Numbered from the stretch's first letter, positions 23,961-33,991 are shown. The stretch: DNA of 64,000 nt from JAHEEL01 sp963715255 (GCA_963715255.1 CAVQRN010000002.1:434001-498000); one strand, 5' to 3'. Notes: a model not told the origin generated them from the letters alone. Numbers and translations are program-made.

Positions 23961-25847
23961 ATGAGCGAGATGACCATCACCTTCATCATCCTCGGGGTGA
24001 CGATCGTGCTGTTCATGTGGGGCCGCTGGCATCCGGATCTGGTCGCCGTCGGCTCGCTGCTGGCGTTGTACTTGTCGGGTGTCGTCGACCTCAACGAGGC
24101 GTTCTCCGGCTTCGCAAACACGACGGTCGTTCTGATCGCCGCCCTCTTCATCGTCGGTGAGGGCCTCACCCGCACCGGCGCCACCGCGTACTTCGGGGAC
24201 AAACTGATCAGCAGCGCCAGGGGCAACGCCCAACGCCTGCTCGTGTTGTCGATGGTGGCTACCGCGATCCTCTCCGGGTTCATCTCCAATGCAGGAACGG
24301 TCGCGACGCTGATGCCGGCGGTCGTGCTGGCGTCGTGGGGCGTTCGCAAAGTCCCGTCCGCATACCTGATCCCGGTCGCGTTCGCCGCCAACGCCGGTGG
24401 ACTCCTCACGTTGACCGGGACGCCACCCAACATCGTCGTGACCGATGCCCTACAGGCCGCCGGGTTCCGGGCATTCGGCTTCTTCGAGTTCGCGCTGATC
24501 GGCGCCCCCCTCGTCGTTGTCGGCATCATCTACATGGCCACGATCGGGCGTCGCCTGCTCCCCAAACGCCGCTCCGGCCATGCGCCGCCGGTACTCGATC
24601 AGGAGATGGACGAACTCGCCGCGGCCTACTCCCTCGACGGCGTTCTGTACCGCATGCGGGTGCGCAAGCCCTCGCCCCTCGTTGGTTCCTCGCTCCGGGA
24701 GTCCGATCTCGGACGCCGCTTCGGAGTCGCAGTACTCCAGATCGAACCTCGCCACGACGAGCCCCAGTTGCTCGGGCAAACCATCCCCGCTCCGGTACGC
24801 GATCGTATGGAGGCGATGACATCGGATCCGCCCACACTTCCCGACCCCGGGAAGACGATCAACTACAACGATGTGCTCATTGTCAGCGGCTCGCCCGCTC
24901 AGGCGCGGGATCTCGAGGTCAACATGCAGCTCGGCGTGCTTCCAATCGATGACGCCGGGCAAGAACTCGTCGAGATGCTCTCCCAGGAGATCGGGATCGC
25001 CGAGGTGCTGCTCACACCACGGTCCTCGTACGTTGGGAAGGTCGTTGCCCAGGGCGCGATCGGAAGAACATTCGGTGTGCAGGTCGTGGGCATCCGGCGC
25101 GGTGATCGACAGGTCTCGAGCACGGTACCCCTCAAGTTCGGCGATGCCCTCCTCGTGCGGGGCACGTGGCAGTCGATCGGGGGCATGGCCGAGGAGCAGC
25201 GGAACTTCGTCGTCGTCGGCCGACCCGAGGAAATCGCCACACAGGTCACGGAATTGAACGCGAAATCGTGGCTATCGATCGGCATTCTCGTCGCGATGGT
25301 GGCACTGATGGTGAGCGGGCTGGTCCCCGTCGTGATTGCGTCGATGTTGGCCGCCGGGGCCATGTTGCTCACCGGATGTCTGACCAGAACGCAGGCCTAT
25401 CGGGCGATCTCGTGGGCCACCGTGATCCTCATCGCTGCGATGATCCCGATGGCGATCGCCCTGGAGAAGACGGGCGGGGCTCAGCAGATCGCCGACGGTT
25501 TGGTCGACACGGTCGGGAGTCTCGGCCCCGTCCCGATGCTCGCGGGGATCTTCCTCGTCACAACGGCCTTCAGCCAGGTGATCAGCAACACAGCCGCTGC
25601 GGTACTGATGGTTCCGATCGTCCTGGGTGCCGCGGCCGGGCTTGGCGTGAACCCGCATCCGCTGATGATGGGACTCGCCGTCGGTGCGTCCGCGGCGTTC
25701 CTCACCCCGATCGGAACAGCCCCGAACCTGATGGTGATGGCACCGGGCGGCCACCGGTTCACCGACTACGCGAAGGTCGGTGCCCCCCTGCTCGCCCTCT
25801 TCCTCGTGGTCAGCCTGATCCTGATCCCCATCTTCTGGCCCTTCTGA
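23961..25847 (+). CDS. SLC13/DASS-type permease with two RCK_C domains
   Basis: 628 aa. N-terminal TM half (about 1-200) contains FISNAGTVATLMPAV and TGTPPNIVV; the central cytosolic part (about 205-420) holds two TrkA_C-like regulatory domains (LVGSSLRESDLGRRFGVAVL and YVGKVVAQGAIGRTFGVQVV); the C-terminal TM half (about 430-628) has FSQVISNTAAAVLMVPI and TPIGTAPNLMVM. The paired SNT/TPxN motifs are the sodium/substrate clamps of the DASS family. Sulfate or dicarboxylates are typical cargoes; this one is not determined. Confidence 0.9.
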   Translation: MSEMTITFIILGVTIVLFMWGRWHPDLVAVGSLLALYLSGVVDLNEAFSGFANTTVVLIAALFIVGEGLTRTGATAYFGDKLISSARGNAQRLLVLSMVATAILSGFISNAGTVATLMPAVVLASWGVRKVPSAYLIPVAFAANAGGLLTLTGTPPNIVVTDALQAAGFRAFGFFEFALIGAPLVVVGIIYMATIGRRLLPKRRSGHAPPVLDQEMDELAAAYSLDGVLYRMRVRKPSPLVGSSLRESDLGRRFGVAVLQIEPRHDEPQLLGQTIPAPVRDRMEAMTSDPPTLPDPGKTINYNDVLIVSGSPAQARDLEVNMQLGVLPIDDAGQELVEMLSQEIGIAEVLLTPRSSYVGKVVAQGAIGRTFGVQVVGIRRGDRQVSSTVPLKFGDALLVRGTWQSIGGMAEEQRNFVVVGRPEEIATQVTELNAKSWLSIGILVAMVALMVSGLVPVVIASMLAAGAMLLTGCLTRTQAYRAISWATVILIAAMIPMAIALEKTGGAQQIADGLVDTVGSLGPVPMLAGIFLVTTAFSQVISNTAAAVLMVPIVLGAAAGLGVNPHPLMMGLAVGASAAFLTPIGTAPNLMVMAPGGHRFTDYAKVGAPLLALFLVVSLILIPIFWPF

Positions 25848-25903
25848 TCCCAACGCTCTCCGAGGACTTGGACCCGCTCCGCGTCAAGCGACATACTGTG
25901 GCC

Positions 25904-26350
25904 ATGGAGTACAAGCACACCCAGTGGGGGTTCATCCCCATATTTGTCTTGCCCATGGTCGCGGTGGCCGTGGTACCGCTCGTGGCAGCCGACGAAGAGA
26001 CAACGACGTTGGTGATGGTCGCGACGGTTGCCTTCATGATTGCGCTGCTCGCCGTCGTCCTTGTCTTTAGCCGGCTGGAGGTCACCGTGAGCGGCGGACG
26101 CATTGTTGCCGCGTTCGGCTTCGGTCGTCCGCGCACGGTCATCGAACTCGGGGACGTCACGGCCGTTCGCCAGGAGCGCAACACGTGGATACAAGGATGG
26201 GGAACCCGCAAGATCTCTCGAGGGTGGATGTACAACGTGTGGGGCCTCGACGCGGTCGAGATCGAGCTCTCCTCCGGCAAGGTGTTTCGGATCGGAACCA
26301 ACGATCCCGAGAACCTTCTCGCCGTGATCGCACTTCAGATCGTGCGGTAG
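25904..26350 (+). CDS. Small membrane protein with PH-like C-terminal domain
   Basis: 148 aa from the ATG at 25904 (GTG at 25898 possible). Two TM segments (about 9-28 and 36-56), then a soluble part with EVTVSGGRIVAAFGFGRPRTVI and VEIELSSGKVFRIGTNDPENLL, a pattern of bacterial PH-like domains found in short membrane proteins. It is 56 bases after the SLC13 gene on the same strand. Function unknown. Confidence 0.65.
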   Translation: MEYKHTQWGFIPIFVLPMVAVAVVPLVAADEETTTLVMVATVAFMIALLAVVLVFSRLEVTVSGGRIVAAFGFGRPRTVIELGDVTAVRQERNTWIQGWGTRKISRGWMYNVWGLDAVEIELSSGKVFRIGTNDPENLLAVIALQIVR

Positions 26351-26625
26351 CCGTCTGCCGAAGGAGTTCCTGCGAACGGAGGGCGGCTGGGGCGGCTGAG
26401 GCATCTGGTCGGTTGTCTGACACCCCAAGAGCAGTGGGGCGTGGACGCCGCATCGCTCGTCGTGCTCGGCCTGAGTTGAGTCTGATTGCACGAGGCCGAA
26501 CCCCGCCGATCGTGCGATCGTGCAGTCCATCACCTGCCTGATCGAAAGCGGAGCGGTACATCATTCGACGCACACAGGTCCGCGAGAGCGCGTATCTTCG
26601 GGTGATATGCGCTACGAACACCAAC

Positions 26626-27405
26626 ATGTCGATTGACACACAGCCGTCCGGCGGCAAGGGAGCGAAGAGCCGAAGGCCTCTCTTCATCGCGGCCGGCGTC
26701 GTCGTTCTGCTCGCCCTCGTCGGTGGCGCCCTCCTCGTGTGGTATCTCAATCAGCCGGTACCCGAGGAAGTCTCTATCGAGGGCGCGGTTGAAGACGTCG
26801 CCACTACCGAACCGGGTGCTCCCACCGAACCTGCTTCCGCGTTGGACGGGCTCGACGGCCCATGGTCGGTCGACACGTCCATCGGCGAGTTCAACTTCGA
26901 GGATGCGACGTCGTCGTTCGTCGGTTTCCGGATCGAAGAAGAGCTCGCATCCGTCGGCGCCACCACTGCGGTGGGTCGGACACCCATCGTCGGCGGCTCG
27001 TTCGTCATGAGCGGTGCCACCGTCACCGAGACGGTCATCGAAGCGGACATGACCGGAATCGTCACCAACGCCTCTCGCCGCGATCAGGCGGTGCAGCGTG
27101 CGCTCGACACCGGCACGTTCCCGACGGCGACGTTCACGCTCGCGTCTCCGATCGACCTCGGCGCGATTCCGGAGGAAGGCGAGCCGTTGTCCACAACGGC
27201 CGTCGGTGAGTTGACCATCAAGGACGTCACGCAGCCGATCGAGATCCTCCTCGAGGCCCAGCGAGTCGGTGATCTGATCGTCGTCGTCGGGTCCGTCGAC
27301 ATCACGTTCGAGGATTGGGGCATTGAGGTACCGACGGCGCCTGTCGTCGCTTCGGTGGATGACCACGGCATCCTCGAACTCCAGCTGTTCTTCGCTCGCA
27401 GCTAA
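26626..27405 (+). CDS. Membrane-anchored YceI-family protein
   Basis: 259 aa. A basic N-terminus and one TM (about 19-42), an acidic/Pro linker, then a YceI lipocalin-like domain (about 80-259): WSVDTSIGEFNFE, SSFVGFRIEEEL, SRRDQAVQRALDTGTFPTATFTL and DVTQPIEILLEA. YceI proteins bind isoprenoid-like lipids in the periplasm. This one would be tethered to the outside of the membrane. The start ATG has no strong ribosome site. Confidence 0.85.
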   Translation: MSIDTQPSGGKGAKSRRPLFIAAGVVVLLALVGGALLVWYLNQPVPEEVSIEGAVEDVATTEPGAPTEPASALDGLDGPWSVDTSIGEFNFEDATSSFVGFRIEEELASVGATTAVGRTPIVGGSFVMSGATVTETVIEADMTGIVTNASRRDQAVQRALDTGTFPTATFTLASPIDLGAIPEEGEPLSTTAVGELTIKDVTQPIEILLEAQRVGDLIVVVGSVDITFEDWGIEVPTAPVVASVDDHGILELQLFFARS

Positions 27406-27545
27406 CGTCGAGCCGAGCGGCCGTGTGTGCCGCACAGGGATCCGCGACGGAGCGCTCTTGAGGCACGGTGAGCCGAGCGGCCATGCGATCGGCGAACACG
27501 ATCGGAAGAGCGACCCCGGATCGTTGGTACCTTGAAGCGTGACCG

Positions 27546-29024
27546 CTAGTCGCGGCGGGTCTCAGAGAGCACTGCACCGTCCGGAGCCCGCACCCGAACG
27601 ATCATGGACATCTGGCCCGGCAGGCTGTGCGTGGCGCACGCGAAGCAGGGGTCGTAGGCGCGGAACGCCATTTCTATCTTGTTCAAGACACCTTCGGTCA
27701 CCTCAGTACCTGCGGTAATGAGACCCTGGGCGGCCTTCTTGATCGACATGCTGATCGGAGCGTGGTTGTTGGTGGTCCCGACCACCAGATTGACCTTCTC
27801 GAGGATCCCCCGCTCGTCCGTGACGTAGTGGTGCGTCAATGTTCCTCTGGGTGCCTCGAGTGATCCGATGCCCTCGGTCGGCGTCTCGGTCGGAATAGTC
27901 CGGATGTGCGGGCTCGTGATCTCCTCATCACGGGCGAGTTCGATTGTTCTCTCTGCAGCGTTGACGAGTTCGACCACACGCGCCCAATGTGTGGCAAGCG
28001 TCTGGTGGACGGGAACGGCGCCGCTGCTGTCGCCGGTGAGCGTCTCGAAGTAGCGCTCGTATTCGGCCTGCGCGAGCGGCGTGGTCATGCCGTCGGCGAC
28101 GTTCAACCGTGACAGTGGGCTTGCTCGGTAGAGACCGCTGTCGGTACCGTCCTCGAAGCCGTGCCAACCCTTCGCCTTCAGGTACGGGAACTTGAGATAG
28201 GTCCAGGGTTCGACGTGCTCGGCGATGTGCTCGAGGTAGTCCCGTGGGTGGTATTTGACCACCTCGACGCCGTCGGGGTCGACAACTCGCACCATCCCGT
28301 CGTAGATGTTGGGTCGGTTGTTCTCGTCGACGGTGCCCATGGAGTGGAATCGGTGGGTGTAGGTGTCGGAGAGGATCAGGTTGACATACTCCGGATTGGC
28401 GAGGACCACGTCGTCGAGGATTCCAAGCGTGAACTTCGCCGCCTCCAACAGTCGCTCGGCTCGATCGATGATCTCGTCGCGTTCGTCCTCGGTGACACCT
28501 TTCGTCACTCCTCCGGGGATCGACGTCACCATGTGGATCGTCTTGCCGCCGAGGATCTTCACGATGTCGTGGGCAGCCGCCCGCGCCTCGATCACGACCT
28601 TGCCTGTGTCGATCCCGAGTTTGTGGATCATGCCGAGGATGTTGCGTTCCGCGGGCGGGGATTCGGGGCCCATGACGAAGTCTGGCCCTCCGAGAATGAA
28701 GAAATGCGTGAGGTGGTCTCCGGTGAAGAAGGCCGAGTACATCAGTTCACGGAGCTTGCGTGCCGCCGGGGGAATCTCGACGTGGAACGTGTCGTCACAC
28801 GCCTTGGCTGCCGCAAGATGATGCGCCTCGCTGCAGACGCCGCAGATCCGCGACGTGATACGCGGCATCTCTTCCACCGGCCTGCCGACGCAGAACGCCT
28901 CGAAGCCACGCAACTCCGGGACGATGAAGAAGCAGTCCGCGACCTCGCCGTCGTCGTCGACGAAGATGTCGATCTTCCCATGGCCCTCGAGCCGCGTGAT
29001 CGGGTCGATCTGAATCCGCTTCAC
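27546..29024 (-). CDS. mvhA: [NiFe] hydrogenase large subunit (group 3, Mvh-like)
   Basis: 492 aa from a GTG at 29022-29024 overlapping the small-subunit stop (GTGA), with GGAGG upstream. Ni ligands: RICGVC (C61, C64) and DPCFACATH (C460, C463), with RLEGHGKI at the N-terminus. The F420-nonreducing/Mvh type is suggested by the neighbouring mvhD and hdr genes. A 26-residue tail follows His466, so maturation should need an endopeptidase; the M52 protease gene of this operon is frameshifted. It would oxidise H2 or make it in the cytosol. Confidence 0.93.
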   Translation of the reverse strand: MKRIQIDPITRLEGHGKIDIFVDDDGEVADCFFIVPELRGFEAFCVGRPVEEMPRITSRICGVCSEAHHLAAAKACDDTFHVEIPPAARKLRELMYSAFFTGDHLTHFFILGGPDFVMGPESPPAERNILGMIHKLGIDTGKVVIEARAAAHDIVKILGGKTIHMVTSIPGGVTKGVTEDERDEIIDRAERLLEAAKFTLGILDDVVLANPEYVNLILSDTYTHRFHSMGTVDENNRPNIYDGMVRVVDPDGVEVVKYHPRDYLEHIAEHVEPWTYLKFPYLKAKGWHGFEDGTDSGLYRASPLSRLNVADGMTTPLAQAEYERYFETLTGDSSGAVPVHQTLATHWARVVELVNAAERTIELARDEEITSPHIRTIPTETPTEGIGSLEAPRGTLTHHYVTDERGILEKVNLVVGTTNNHAPISMSIKKAAQGLITAGTEVTEGVLNKIEMAFRAYDPCFACATHSLPGQMSMIVRVRAPDGAVLSETRRD

Positions 29025-30097
29025 GGTCGTACCTCCGTCGGCTGGGGCTCCCGGATCGAGTCGTCGGCCCGCGTCGAGCCACCGGTGGCAACGCGTCCCA
29101 GTGTCGCTCGAGCCATGGAGAATCGGTAGAACGTACCAACGGGATCGACGACGCCGTCGAGAATGCGTTCGATCTCTTCGGGGTCTTGTGAGTCGATGAC
29201 CGAGGCAAGGGCGGCGATCATCTTGGTTCCCTGGTCCTTTGAGTTGGGTGCCGGGCCGTAGCACCCGCGACACGGCAGACCGACCGAAATGCATAGGCCT
29301 CCGCAGCCGCTTCGAGTTGCCGGACCCATGCAGAGGATCCCCTGATCGAGCAGACAGCGTCCGGGTTCGGGGATGATCTCGTGGATTCGCACGAATCCCT
29401 TTATCTTCTTCTCCTCGCGCACGAGCGGGCATTCGTCGCAGCACGTCCGGTCCCCCGCTCCAAGGACGGTGCCCTTCGGAGGGAGGGGCTTGTCGTTCTG
29501 AAGGATGTCGATCACCGTTTCCAGCACAGCCCAGATCTGGTGGGCTTGGGGAGGACATCCGGGTACGAAGTAGTCCACGTCAACGATCTGGTCGAGATCG
29601 CAGACGGTCTCCCAGAACGCTGGGAGTTCCAGCACGCCGAGTGGCGTATCGGTGCGTTCTTGAGGGCGGACATCTTCCGCATTGACGGTCGAAGGCGAAT
29701 CGCGATAGACCCAGTCCATGGTCGCGGCGCGACTGGTCGTATTGGAGAGTGCCGGGATGCACCCCTCACAAGCGCAGGAGCCGAATGCCACGAGAACCTT
29801 CGCCTTGCGGCGGAGGAGCTCCGCCATGTAGGCGTTGTCCGAGTTGCGGACCGCACCGTTGAACAAGCACAGGTCGATCTCACCGTCTGCCATCGCCTCG
29901 ACGTCCTTGACCTTGAAGTCCACCGCAACGGGCCAGAACACGATGTCGAACGCAGCGTCGACGTCGAGGATCTTCTCCTGGATATCCAGAACCGCGATCT
30001 CGCATCCGCCGCACGAGGCGGCCCAGTAGAGAGCGAGTTTGGGTTTTGAACCGGTCTGGGCCGTCACCTCGGTGCCGAACTCGATGTCGATGCTCAT
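29021..30097 (-). CDS. mvhG: [NiFe] hydrogenase small subunit (Mvh-like)
   Basis: 358 aa from the ATG at 30095-30097, overlapping the mvhD stop (ATGA). N-terminal proximal-cluster ligands are in ASCGGCE, with FGSCACEGC and PGCPPQ further along. The C-terminal half has CCDECPL, CLLDQGILCMGPATRSGCGG and PCRGCYGP for two more clusters. It passes electrons from the Ni-Fe site to MvhD/HdrA. Order and overlaps (mvhD-mvhG-mvhA) match the methanogen Mvh layout. Confidence 0.93.
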   Translation of the reverse strand: MSIDIEFGTEVTAQTGSKPKLALYWAASCGGCEIAVLDIQEKILDVDAAFDIVFWPVAVDFKVKDVEAMADGEIDLCLFNGAVRNSDNAYMAELLRRKAKVLVAFGSCACEGCIPALSNTTSRAATMDWVYRDSPSTVNAEDVRPQERTDTPLGVLELPAFWETVCDLDQIVDVDYFVPGCPPQAHQIWAVLETVIDILQNDKPLPPKGTVLGAGDRTCCDECPLVREEKKIKGFVRIHEIIPEPGRCLLDQGILCMGPATRSGCGGLCISVGLPCRGCYGPAPNSKDQGTKMIAALASVIDSQDPEEIERILDGVVDPVGTFYRFSMARATLGRVATGGSTRADDSIREPQPTEVRP

Positions 30098-30549
30098 GTT
30101 TCCAACCTCAGAGGCCCGAGACTGCGAATCTCGCGAGCCATGTCGTTGGCGGTTTCCGCCCACCGGTCACCCTCGCTGGCAGAGACCCAGACCAGTCTGA
30201 GCCGCTCGGGGTCGATCCCGAACCCGACCAGCAGCCGTCTCAGGAGGTGCACCCGCCGAAGCGCCTTGTAGTTGCCCTCTTGGTAGTGACAGTCGCCGGG
30301 ATGGCACCCGGAAATGATCACACCGTCCGCACCGAACTGGAAGGCCTTGGCGACGAAGGTCGGGTCCATCCTGCCGGAACACATGATCCGGACGATGCTG
30401 ACCGCCGGGTCCCACTGAATCCGCGAGATCCCGGCAAGGTCGGCGCCGGTGTAGCTGCACCAGTTGCAGAGGAACGCCACGATCCTGGGCTGCCACGCCT
30501 CCAGTTGCGGCGTCTCGATGGCCGTCTCGTGATCCATTGCTGTCAACAT
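30094..30549 (-). CDS. mvhD: MvhD-type electron-transfer subunit (hydrogenase delta)
   Basis: 151 aa. PF02662-like: FLCNWCSYTGADLAG, RIMCSGRMDP, GCHPGDCHYQEGN. These cysteines hold a [2Fe-2S] cluster in known MvhD, linking hydrogenase to HdrA. The start is either the ATG at 30547-30549, directly after GGTGGGAG, or the ATG at 30535-30537. The stop overlaps the small-subunit start; hdrA ends nine bases upstream. Confidence 0.9.
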   Translation of the reverse strand: MLTAMDHETAIETPQLEAWQPRIVAFLCNWCSYTGADLAGISRIQWDPAVSIVRIMCSGRMDPTFVAKAFQFGADGVIISGCHPGDCHYQEGNYKALRRVHLLRRLLVGFGIDPERLRLVWVSASEGDRWAETANDMAREIRSLGPLRLET

Positions 30550-30558
30550 CTCCCACCC

Positions 30559-33500
30559 CTATCCGACCGGCGCCAAGAGCCCGGCAAGTTCCGCAAGGAT
30601 CTGATCGTCGGTGAACCCCGCACCGCTGATGGCCGATGCCGGGCATGCAGCCACACAGGTACCGCAGCCCTGACAGAGTGCATCGTTGATCACCGCCACC
30701 TCCCCTTCATCGTCGAACGTGATAGCCGTGTACGGACACAGACTGAGGCAGGTCTTGCACCCGCCGCACAGCTTCTCGTTCACGGTTGCGCGCACCGGAT
30801 CGATGACCACCTCACCACGCCCGATCAGGGACAAAATCCGGGCCGCCGAAGCCTGGGCTTGGGCAACCGTGTCCGGAATGTCTTTGGGACCTTGACTACA
30901 TCCTGCGATGTACAGGCCATCGGATGTGGTTCCGACGGGATCGAGCTTCGGGTGACGTTCCATGAAGAATCCGTCTGGGCTGCGGTTGATCGAGAAGACT
31001 CTCGCCACTTCTTCGGCGTCGGCTTGGGGTTCGAGTGCATTACACAGCACAACCATGTCGACCGGGATCTCGCGGTACTTCGCGATCAGCGTGTCCTCGC
31101 AGCGGACGATGAGGTGAGGGCGCTCACCGTTGGATGAATGGGAAGGGACAACCTCGGCAACCTTCCCTCGAATGACCGTCGTTCCCTCCCGAAGAACACG
31201 GGAGTAGAACTCCTCGTAGCCCTTGCCGAACGCACGCATGTCGATGTAGAACTGGTAGACGTCTGCGTCCGTGCGTTCCATCGCGAGGTGGGCGAACTTC
31301 AAGGCTGCCATGCAGCAGACCCGGGAGCAGTAACGGTTGTAGTTCTCGTCACGAGATCCGACGCAGTGAACGATGCCGATCGCTCGCGGAGGCTCGCCGT
31401 CCTTGCACAGAACCTTTCCGACGGTCGGTCCGGTCGAGTTGAGCATCCGCTCGAATTCGAGACTGGTGACCACGTTGTCGAGACGTCCGTAGCCGTACTG
31501 CGTCATCCGGGCCGAGTCGAAGCTCTTGAAACCCGTTGCCAACATGATCTGTCCCACCTCGAGAGTGGTGACCGTATCCGTCATGTTGAGTTGAACGGCC
31601 TTCGGTGGACAGACGTCCTCGCATGAGTGACACTCGACGCAGGCACCGCAATGGAGGCACCGCTGTGCCTCCCTGCGGGCGTCCTCCTCGGACAGGCCGA
31701 GATCGACCTCTTCGTAGTCGGCGAGTCGTGCCGCAACCGGGCGCTTCGGCATCGCGACTCGTGGGGCCTTGGCGATCGCGTCGTAGCTCGGGGACTGTTC
31801 GAATGGTCGGTCTTCGAATCCAAGGGTCGGAGCGGGCGGCGGCATATGGCTCGTGAACTCATCGAGTGGCCGCCCACGCAGGTATTTGTCGATCGCCTCA
31901 GCGGCTCGTCGACCCTGCCCCATTGCTTCGACGACCGTCGCCGGTCCGAGCACGACGTCGCCTCCGGCGAATACGTTCGGCACCGGCGTCCGGAGCGAGT
32001 CCGTGTCGACCTCCACGGTCCCCCAGTCGCTGAATACCAGAGGTTCGGAATCGTGCGGTCGTGTGCCGTACCAGTCGCTATCGGGCCGTTGACTGATCGA
32101 CACGATGACGGTCTCGAACTCCCGTTCATGGCTCGACCCCTCGATCGGGACCGGTCGGGGGCGGCCGCTCGCATCCGGCTCACCCAACTGCATCGTGACA
32201 CACTCGAGGCCGCTCACTCGACCGTCGGTGACCAGCACTCCGACGGGGGCAACGAGGTACTCGAATCGCACGCCCTCAGCCACGGCGTCCTCGAATTCGT
32301 CCTCCTCCGCGGGCATCTCCGCGCGAGTTCTGCGGTACAAGACCGTCACCTCTGCGCCTTCGCGGCGTGCGGCTCTCGCCGCATCCATGGCGGTGTTGCC
32401 GCCTCCGACGATGGCCACTCGCCTACCCGTCTCCTGGGGTCGACCGAGGTTGATGTTGCGCAGATATTCGACGCCCGTGATCACTCCGACGGCGTCATCA
32501 TTCGGGATTCCGAGGGAGATCCCGTCGTGGGCGCCGATCGCGAGGAAGACCGCCGAGTAGCCGAATCCCGGCTTCTCGCTTGTCAGGTCGTCGAGCATGA
32601 AGTCCTGCCCGAGCTCCAGCCCGGTCTTCATCTCGACACCGAGCTTGCGAATGTACTCGATGTCGCGCTCCACCATTGGGGCGGGACACCGATAGCTCGG
32701 CAGGCCGACGGCGAGCATTCCACCCAGCCGGTCGTGTTTCTCGAAGACGCTGACTTTGTAACCCGCTCTCGCCAGGTCGAAAGCGCAGGTCAGACCGGCG
32801 GGTCCGGATCCGATCACCGCCACGCGTTCCGCATACTCGTGCTCGGGCGGATCGGGCACCGGCTCCGGCCCGTGATCGCGCTCCCAGTCCATCGCGAATC
32901 GTTTCAGGCCTCGAATCGCAACCGGCTCATCGACGTTGTCCCGGCTACAGACCTCTTCGCAGGGCGCGTAGCACACCCTTCCGCAGATGAACGGAAGCGG
33001 GTTCCGTCGTCTGATGAGAGCGGCAGCTTCGGAGAACCGACCTGCGGCGATCAACGAGATGTACCCGGCGGCATTCTGATGGATCGGGCATGCTTCCATA
33101 CAGGGCGGTTTGCCCTGCCTGTCGATGGTGTAGTCGCTCGGAATCGCCTGGGGGAACGCCTTGTGAATGGCGGTGCGCGAAGACAGGTACTGGTTGAACG
33201 GGTCGGGGACTGAGACGGGGCATACCTTCACGCACTCGCCGCACGAGGTGCAGTCCGCCGTGACGAAGCGCGCCTTCTCGCGGATTTGGACTTTGAAGTT
33301 GCCAACAAATCCTTCGACCGACTCAACTTCGCTCTCGGTCAACAGATGGATGTTCTCGCGTCGATCGGCCGCGACCATCTTCGGCGTGAGGATGCACGCG
33401 GCGCAGTCCAGCGTTGGGAACGTCTTGTCGAAGCGAGCCATCATCCCGCCGATGGTCGACTGCCGCTCTACGACGTAGACCTCGTTTCCGGCGTCAGAAA

Positions 33501-33990
33501 TGTTGAGTGCGGCTTCGATGCCTGCAATGCCGCCACCTACGATCAGCGTCGTCGGATTGACGTCGGCGCGCGTCGCCTCGAGTGGTTCATGGAACGCGAC
33601 TCGTGCCACCGCCCCATTGACGAGTGACTTGGCTTTCGCCGTTCCGGCGACCCGATCTTCGTGCACCCAGGCGCACTGCTCCCGGATGTTGGCGATGTGG
33701 ACCAGATACGGGTTGAGCCCGGCTTCCTCGCCGGCAGCGCGGAACGTCGGTTCGTGCATCAGCGGGCTGCATGCCGCGACCACGACCCTGTTGACGCCAT
33801 TCTCTTGGATATCGCGCTTGATGAGATCCTGCCCGGCGTTCGAGCACATGAATTCGTAGTCACGCGCACACACCACCCCGGACTGCTCGGCGGCGAGTTC
33901 TCGAACGGCTTCGACGTCGACGGTCGTCGCGATGTTGAAGCCGCAATGGCAGACGTACACGCCGATCCTGGGCTCGTCGATCGTCATCAT
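30559..33990 (-). CDS. hdrA: Heterodisulfide reductase HdrA fused with a GltD/NfnB-like NAD(P)H domain
   Basis: 1143 aa from the ATG at 33988-33990 (GAGGAG inside the hdrB tail). Order: HdrA N-domain with VYVCHCG; FAD motif LIVGGGIAGIEAA (149-161); [4Fe-4S] CTSCGECVKVCP (247-258); an inserted GltD-like part (about 285-780) with CMEACP, CGRVCYAPCEEVC, VIGSGPAGLTCA and VGGGNTAMDAA; CLHCGACVECHSCEDVCPP (778-796); the HdrA C-part with YCSRVCCMAA; and two C-terminal ferredoxin clusters CGGCKTCLSLCP and CQGCGTCVAACP. The insertion suggests NAD(P)H as an extra electron partner for flavin-based bifurcation (inference). About 1.7 times the usual HdrA length. Confidence 0.92.
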   Translation of the reverse strand: MMTIDEPRIGVYVCHCGFNIATTVDVEAVRELAAEQSGVVCARDYEFMCSNAGQDLIKRDIQENGVNRVVVAACSPLMHEPTFRAAGEEAGLNPYLVHIANIREQCAWVHEDRVAGTAKAKSLVNGAVARVAFHEPLEATRADVNPTTLIVGGGIAGIEAALNISDAGNEVYVVERQSTIGGMMARFDKTFPTLDCAACILTPKMVAADRRENIHLLTESEVESVEGFVGNFKVQIREKARFVTADCTSCGECVKVCPVSVPDPFNQYLSSRTAIHKAFPQAIPSDYTIDRQGKPPCMEACPIHQNAAGYISLIAAGRFSEAAALIRRRNPLPFICGRVCYAPCEEVCSRDNVDEPVAIRGLKRFAMDWERDHGPEPVPDPPEHEYAERVAVIGSGPAGLTCAFDLARAGYKVSVFEKHDRLGGMLAVGLPSYRCPAPMVERDIEYIRKLGVEMKTGLELGQDFMLDDLTSEKPGFGYSAVFLAIGAHDGISLGIPNDDAVGVITGVEYLRNINLGRPQETGRRVAIVGGGNTAMDAARAARREGAEVTVLYRRTRAEMPAEEDEFEDAVAEGVRFEYLVAPVGVLVTDGRVSGLECVTMQLGEPDASGRPRPVPIEGSSHEREFETVIVSISQRPDSDWYGTRPHDSEPLVFSDWGTVEVDTDSLRTPVPNVFAGGDVVLGPATVVEAMGQGRRAAEAIDKYLRGRPLDEFTSHMPPPAPTLGFEDRPFEQSPSYDAIAKAPRVAMPKRPVAARLADYEEVDLGLSEEDARREAQRCLHCGACVECHSCEDVCPPKAVQLNMTDTVTTLEVGQIMLATGFKSFDSARMTQYGYGRLDNVVTSLEFERMLNSTGPTVGKVLCKDGEPPRAIGIVHCVGSRDENYNRYCSRVCCMAALKFAHLAMERTDADVYQFYIDMRAFGKGYEEFYSRVLREGTTVIRGKVAEVVPSHSSNGERPHLIVRCEDTLIAKYREIPVDMVVLCNALEPQADAEEVARVFSINRSPDGFFMERHPKLDPVGTTSDGLYIAGCSQGPKDIPDTVAQAQASAARILSLIGRGEVVIDPVRATVNEKLCGGCKTCLSLCPYTAITFDDEGEVAVINDALCQGCGTCVAACPASAISGAGFTDDQILAELAGLLAPVG

Positions 33991-33991
33991 C

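Noticed and set aside
23765..24529. N-terminal extension of the thioesterase frame to 396 aa.
   Set aside because: It is antisense to the SLC13 permease; a good ribosome site marks the start at 23764.
27411..27482. AGCCGAGCGGCC occurs twice exactly 60 bases apart (27411 and 27471).
   Set aside because: Only two copies, short and GC-rich; between convergent genes, and no further structure.
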